Program-made: the position numbers and the translations under genes
Assembly (NCBI GenBank): GCA_963931865.1
Contig: OZ007506.1
Coordinates: 8,887,438-8,951,437 of the forward strand
Source: Axinella damicornis
Lineage: Eukaryota > Porifera > Demospongiae > Axinellida > Axinellidae
DNA length: 64,000 bases
Direction: 5' to 3'
Part shown: one piece after another, positions 59,645-64,000 of the stretch
Numbering within the stretch: the stretch's first letter is position 1
Layout of the letters: each line of letters begins with the position of its first letter
The notes under the pieces: generated by a model
What the model saw: the letters and a program-made list of their open reading frames with translations, nothing else
What the model was told of the DNA's origin: nothing
Databases searched by the model: none

Positions 59645-62600
59645 CTACGCATTGCTGATTGTAATGTTAAGGCAGCTGTCTCTGATGAGTCCACGGACTG
59701 ACAGCTGCTGTCCAATCTGGACATCCATGTCCTCCGGTAGGATGAACACTGCTTGGTGCCAGTGGCTCTGTGTATGTGTGTGTGTGAGAGAGAGAGAGAG
59801 AAAGAGAGAGAGAGTGTGTGTGTGTGCATGATGTGAAAGAGTGGTGTATGTGTATGTGTGTGAGTGGTGTATACTGTGAGCGTGAGAGTGGTGTGTATTG
59901 TATTGTATTGTATAAATGTTCTTTTCAGGGTTGCTACATCAGCGAGCTGGTTTTCAGCAGCGCCCTGCATGTGTACAATAATTACAAGCAAGAAATGCAA
60001 CAAGAATAAAAGGGGCAGCAACAAAAGGAAACAACTTTACATTACAGAGAAAACACAAGGCAAACATAACAAGCTACAATTATTGGTGTGCATGTGTATA
60101 GACCTTAACTATCACTATTTGGTAGTGAGACTCACTATTTTTGCCCCTAAAGCTAGTACACAATTTATATTAGTACATATTCATATTTACAAAATACTCG
60201 TGGCCATCTCACTACAAAAGGCAGTCAATGGTTGAGAGGTCTGTGTGTGTGTGTGTGTGAGTGTGAGAGTGCATGGTGGTGGTGGTGGTATGTGCGTGTG
60301 TGTACACATCAAGAAAGAATTAATGAAGTCTACACACACCCCTTGGTAAGCAGCTGGACCAGTTGTCATGGTAACATTGCCATACAGCCCCAGGGTAAAC
60401 CAATAGGCCACACCAGTAACAGTTCCAGAGGATGTTGCTGCAACTTGCAGTGTTCGCTCCACCTGTAGGTACAAATCATATAATTGGATAACCAATCAGT
60501 GGACTGCATCACCCGGAACAGAAAGTGCATGCATTCCTGTTTAGGGGTGAATGCAAATTATAACATAATTATTATAACATTTGCAAATCCATGATTTGCA
60601 AATTATAACATTTGTAAATCCATAGTTTTGTGTACCCTATTTGAGCGATTCTATATAAGTCAGTTGAGGAACAATAGGATCGCTCAAATAGGGTACACAA
60701 AACTATGGATTTGCAAATGTCTACATGTGGCACTATCACATGAATTGTCCTGACCCTGAGTGTCTCTGCTCCCAATGTGTTGAGATCGACTGTAAGAAGC
60801 TGGCAAATGTCACTCATGGCCTTGTGTGGAAACACACTCAAGTCAACGTCAATGAAGTGAGATACCTGTGCATATGTATGTAGCAGAGAGGAGAGGAGTG
60901 CTTCAACATTAGATCTAGCTATGAATACGATAATTCTCCTGGGCTGGAATGTCACCAAAAGTGCTTCAAACATTGGATGTATTACCATTGGATGTATTAC
61001 CGATTGGCCCAACTCACTTTTGTCTGCAGAGCTCCAGGAGGATGCAGACATGGTTCTTGTCCTCAAAGAAGATATTGCTATGCGCCCGTGTAGGCTGCGA
61101 TCTCGGTTGTATATGCATATTACTTAGGAATGCAATTACCTGTTAAAATTAACACATGTATGATGGTACATCCGGGCCAGTCTATGTGCTCTTAGTGATG
61201 AACAGGTTGGACAAGTTGACATAAGCCGTCAGCAGCTCAAACTTACTGCTCTTCCTATCCAGAGACAGTGCCATCTCAACTGCAGCTGACTACATGTGGA
61301 TGGCCTACTTCTCTGTGCTAGTCTCGTGCCCAGCCGGAAACACCTATAGAAATCTGTCCGCTAAAAGTGGTCAGTTTTCTTCATACTCATAAAATATTCA
61401 ACATCTTCAAGGAGGAATTTAAACGTGCCAATAGAAACGCGCCGTACGGTCAATTTTGAAGGTGGTGCTTCCACTAGCCACGCGACTATAGTACTGTGCA
61501 CAATGGCGCCCTAGCGACTGTTGCTAGACGCAAGTGACATAAATATCAATTAACACCCTGATTACATTCCATGCTAGCCGCTATGCCAAGAAAACTGACC
61601 AAAGTTACTAGAAGGATTTACGTAGGTGTTTCCGGCCGGGCACAAGACTATCTCTGTGCATGCATATATTCATCATAGATGAGAGACAGGCTCAGAGACA
61701 GGCCAGTACCCGGGTACTAGCACTTGTGAATACTGGGTAGTACATGCCAACACTGTCTGTACTGGCTCCATTGTTTGAGTGTATACAGCTTCTACCACAG
61801 TGCGTGGGCGTTCCTTTGATGTACCGCGGAGGATAAATCGCATAACCTCCGCTATGATGTCATATCGGAGGTTATGCGATTTATCCTCCGCGGTATATCA
61901 AAGGATCGCCACGTTGTGCGAGAGTTGTAGCTGTCTAGCAGCCGGATCCAGCTACTAACTTGACTTGGAGGTTATGTCTGTGGTAGAAGCCGGATCTACT
62001 ACGTCGACTCAGAGGTTATGCGGTTTATCCTCCTTGGGAAAGTTTAGTCTCGGCTTTGCCTCGGCCAAACTTTCCCGCGGAGGAAAAATCGCATAACCTC
62101 CGCGTCGACGTAGTAGATCCTATACATCGTGAAATCCAATGACACAACAAAATCTCACACAATGCAATGAGTACCTGATACTGATTAATGAAGCGTGCGA
62201 TGTCGAATCCCAGTGTTGGTATGGTCCCGAGAACAGAGGCTTGGGCTCTTAGGGCAGGAGAGGAGATGCAGACAGCGTGCACTACCATAGTGCACGGGAT
62301 GATCACACTCTCAGAATGGAAGTACCGAGATCTGAGGAATGAACAATGGAAATACAAGACGCTGGAAATAAGTACCGTAATTCTGGACATTAAGGTAATC
62401 TTTAATGCGAGTCATTTTGCGGGCGCATCGTTAACCCTTTATGACACATATATGCGTCATGAGACTTTCAGCTTCAGGATGTCAATGTCCTTGATACTTA
62501 GATTCTGCTTCAGCAGTAAGGGCTAATAAGATACACAAACATCACTCTAACTAACAAAAGTTCAGGTTGGTTGTCCACAAAAGCAGTACTGAATTCCAAT

Positions 62601-64000
62601 TCCACAAAACGGCCACTTTTCCTGAACACGATTTCATTTTTCAATATTGTGTTTTTGACAAATTGATGGAGAATCCTTTTCATAAAGAAACTACAGCTAA
62701 AATGTTGGTAGCCAAAACAACACCACAGGCAATGCCCTTAAGGTGAATGGCTCAGAGACAACAGACAAACCTCAGGAAAGCTAGTTCTTCAAGGCACCCA
62801 GACAGCAGCACTCCCTGTGGACTGACCACATCCATCACCACCATATCCCACATGAACTGAGGCATGGGTCTCTGGTCCAGTTGCAGGTATCGGAATGAGA
62901 CCTTGTCCGCTGTTCCATTGCAACGTGCCAGGTGCTCTGTTAGAGCCTTGTAAGTACTGTGGCTTCTGCCAACTTGAACAAAATCAGCACCTATGAAAGA
63001 GGCAAAACTTTAACCCTTCCACCGGTAAGAATTCCTAGAGACTAAAGTTAACCCTGAGATGTAAAAGCAATAATCTTGGTTGCATTTTGATCCAACGGGA
63101 GGGATTGTCTTTTGAGATCATCCTTAGCATGTCCTGATTACAGACAGACAGCCAGTAGTAAATGGCTTCAGGAATGCTACAATGTTAATTAGCTGATTCA
63201 GCATAATGATTAGAACTACAACTAAACACAAAGGTGAAGTACTTTTTTCGAGATTCAACACAATTAACATAAACTGCACCTACCAAAATAATTATTACCA
63301 TTATTACCTTCCTTGGCAGCAAGTAGGCCCAATATGAACATCCCATGTGCCATATCCAGCACAATGCAGTCAGCATAGTCTCCAGAATGGCTGCTACCTT
63401 CACTGTCAGAATCCATACTGACCTCCTCTGGGGTGGGACTGCAGCTCCTAGCAACAGTCGTCATACCTAAGTGAACTTGAAGTGGCTGATTGCCTCCATT
63501 TTGATCGCCACCATTTAATTTCATCTGCGACAGGTTCACATCCAACTCCAGATCAGGCTCACCACAGCTGGAGTTCGAATTCAAATCTGAGGATACCGCT
63601 GCAATTGACTGAGAAATCGCCCTGCGGTAAGTTTCTATGTAATAGCTGTCATTCAACCGTGACAAATCCCCACGCTCAACAAAAAATACGCCAGGTTCTT
63701 CATGTTGTTTGGCATTAAGGGAGACAGCTGCTTCAACATCAGATTCAAAAGTCACACCCGCCATCTTCAGGTTGGGCATATCCTTTCTAATGCCTTCCAC
63801 ACTCATGCTTAGCAGTGTCTCTGAGCAGGAAGCATGCAACAAGATGGAGCATCCACTGTCAACCACAAGGTCTCCCTGCATCAGAGCAAACAACACCTTA
63901 AAGTCAATACACAGTGCAAGAATGTGCAGGTCGGGTTATGGTAACCCAACCAACTAGAGGTGTTCATAGAACACATACCCCGCACGGAACATCAAGAGTG
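59645..64000 (-). CDS. PRMT9: PRMT9-like arginine methyltransferase, 5' half outside window
   Basis: In-phase exons (high to low): 63979 to beyond 64000, 63308-63875, 62771-62990, 62175-62331, 60755-60865, 60340-60462, 59645-59767 (stop 59645-59647). They code the second, degenerate methyltransferase half: DYADCIVLDMAHGMFILGLL, WDMVVMDVVSPQGVLLSGCL, VIIPCTMVVHAVCISSPALR, PTLGFDIARFINQYQ, VSHFIDVDLSVFPHKAMSD, SSGTVTGVAYWFTLGLYGNV, HWHQAVFILPEDMDVQIGQQ. The last block matches the extreme C-terminus of PRMT9. PRMT9 symmetrically dimethylates arginine in the splicing factor SF3B2 in mammals; the catalytic N-terminal half is not in view. The 63308-63875 exon has a Ser/Asn-rich insert (about residues 85-160 of the exon) of unknown role. 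Family call is from motifs recalled, not alignment. Confidence 0.82.
59766..59900 (+). repeat. GT/GA simple repeat at a PRMT9 acceptor
   Basis: (GT)n, (GA)n and GTGTATTGTATTG tracts directly upstream (gene strand) of the last PRMT9-like exon. Confidence 0.85.
60608..60720. mobile_element. 113-bp foldback in PRMT9-like intron
   Basis: Arms of about 45 nt: ACATTTGTAAATCCATAGTT then TTGTGTACCCTATTTGAGCG, paired almost perfectly with 60676-60720, with a 25-nt loop. Confidence 0.85.
61319..61650. mobile_element. TAGTCTCGTGCCCAGCCGGA MITE in PRMT9-like intron
   Basis: 332 bp with inverted ends TAGTCTCGTGCCCAGCCGGA plus AACACCT. Interior has weaker pairing (GTGGTCAGTTTTC with GAAAACTGACCA). Related by its tip to the TAGCCTCGTTCCCAGG family. 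Confidence 0.8.
61790..62122. mobile_element. Double-hairpin element, copy 2, PRMT9-like intron
   Basis: Same two-unit layout as 56343-56683, differing by scattered substitutions and a short deletion around 61920. Both hairpins preserved. Confidence 0.85.
62433..62523 (+). mobile_element. piggyBac-type MITE fragment
   Basis: Begins TTAACCCTTTATGACACAT and shares CATGAGACTTTCAGCTTCA with the element at 1293-1796, then ends without a right terminus. It lies between two PRMT9-like exons. Confidence 0.65.

Overview
This is a piece of an invertebrate animal nuclear genome. The evidence is spliced genes with short GT-AG (and some GC-AG) introns, animal-type proteins (TTC39, MRNIP, PRMT9), (CA)n, (GGGA)n and minisatellite arrays, and dense DNA transposons. 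A marine sponge or similar early-branching metazoan is my best guess from the mix of KDZ, DIRS-like, MULE, Helitron and foldback elements, but nothing in the sequence proves the phylum. There are no bacterial operons, CRISPR arrays, rRNA genes or intact tRNA genes.

Left part (1-8.5 kb): the 3' portion of a spliced + strand gene with an HMG-box-like segment (62-3392) faces, tail to tail, a 17-exon KDZ (Kyakuja-Dileera-Zisupton) transposase gene on the - strand (3854-8477). All 17 exons join in phase into about 1,047 codons with the expected KDZ motifs, so this copy looks intact. It is the most interesting object in the window. The two genes may belong to one large transposon whose left end lies outside the window.

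Middle (8.5-37.5 kb): mostly a transposon graveyard. It holds a frameshifted MULE transposase between two direct repeats, a DIRS/Ngaro-type element with its RT core deleted and a catalytically dead tyrosine recombinase, a broken Helitron/PIF1-helicase relic with a SINE and a MITE inside it, a second DIRS-type recombinase relic, a hAT-type MITE with a perfect 8-bp target duplication inside a minisatellite, several long foldback elements, and many poly(C)/poly(G) tracts. A weakly supported Pro/Ser-rich coding region lies at 9.6-11.6 kb.

Right part (37.6-64 kb): host genes. A short C-terminal exon of an NRF-6/OACYL-like membrane acyltransferase abuts a 200-N assembly gap. Then follow TTC39 (- strand, 51.3 to 38.06 kb), MRNIP (+ strand, 51.6-58.5 kb) and the 3' half of a PRMT9-like gene (- strand, 64.0-59.6 kb). 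TTC39 and MRNIP are head to head, 319 bp apart, probably on a shared bidirectional promoter. MRNIP and PRMT9 converge. The introns are filled with minisatellites and MITEs. Two pairs of related elements in different places allowed their structure to be worked out, including an empty/filled site pair for a piggyBac-like MITE.
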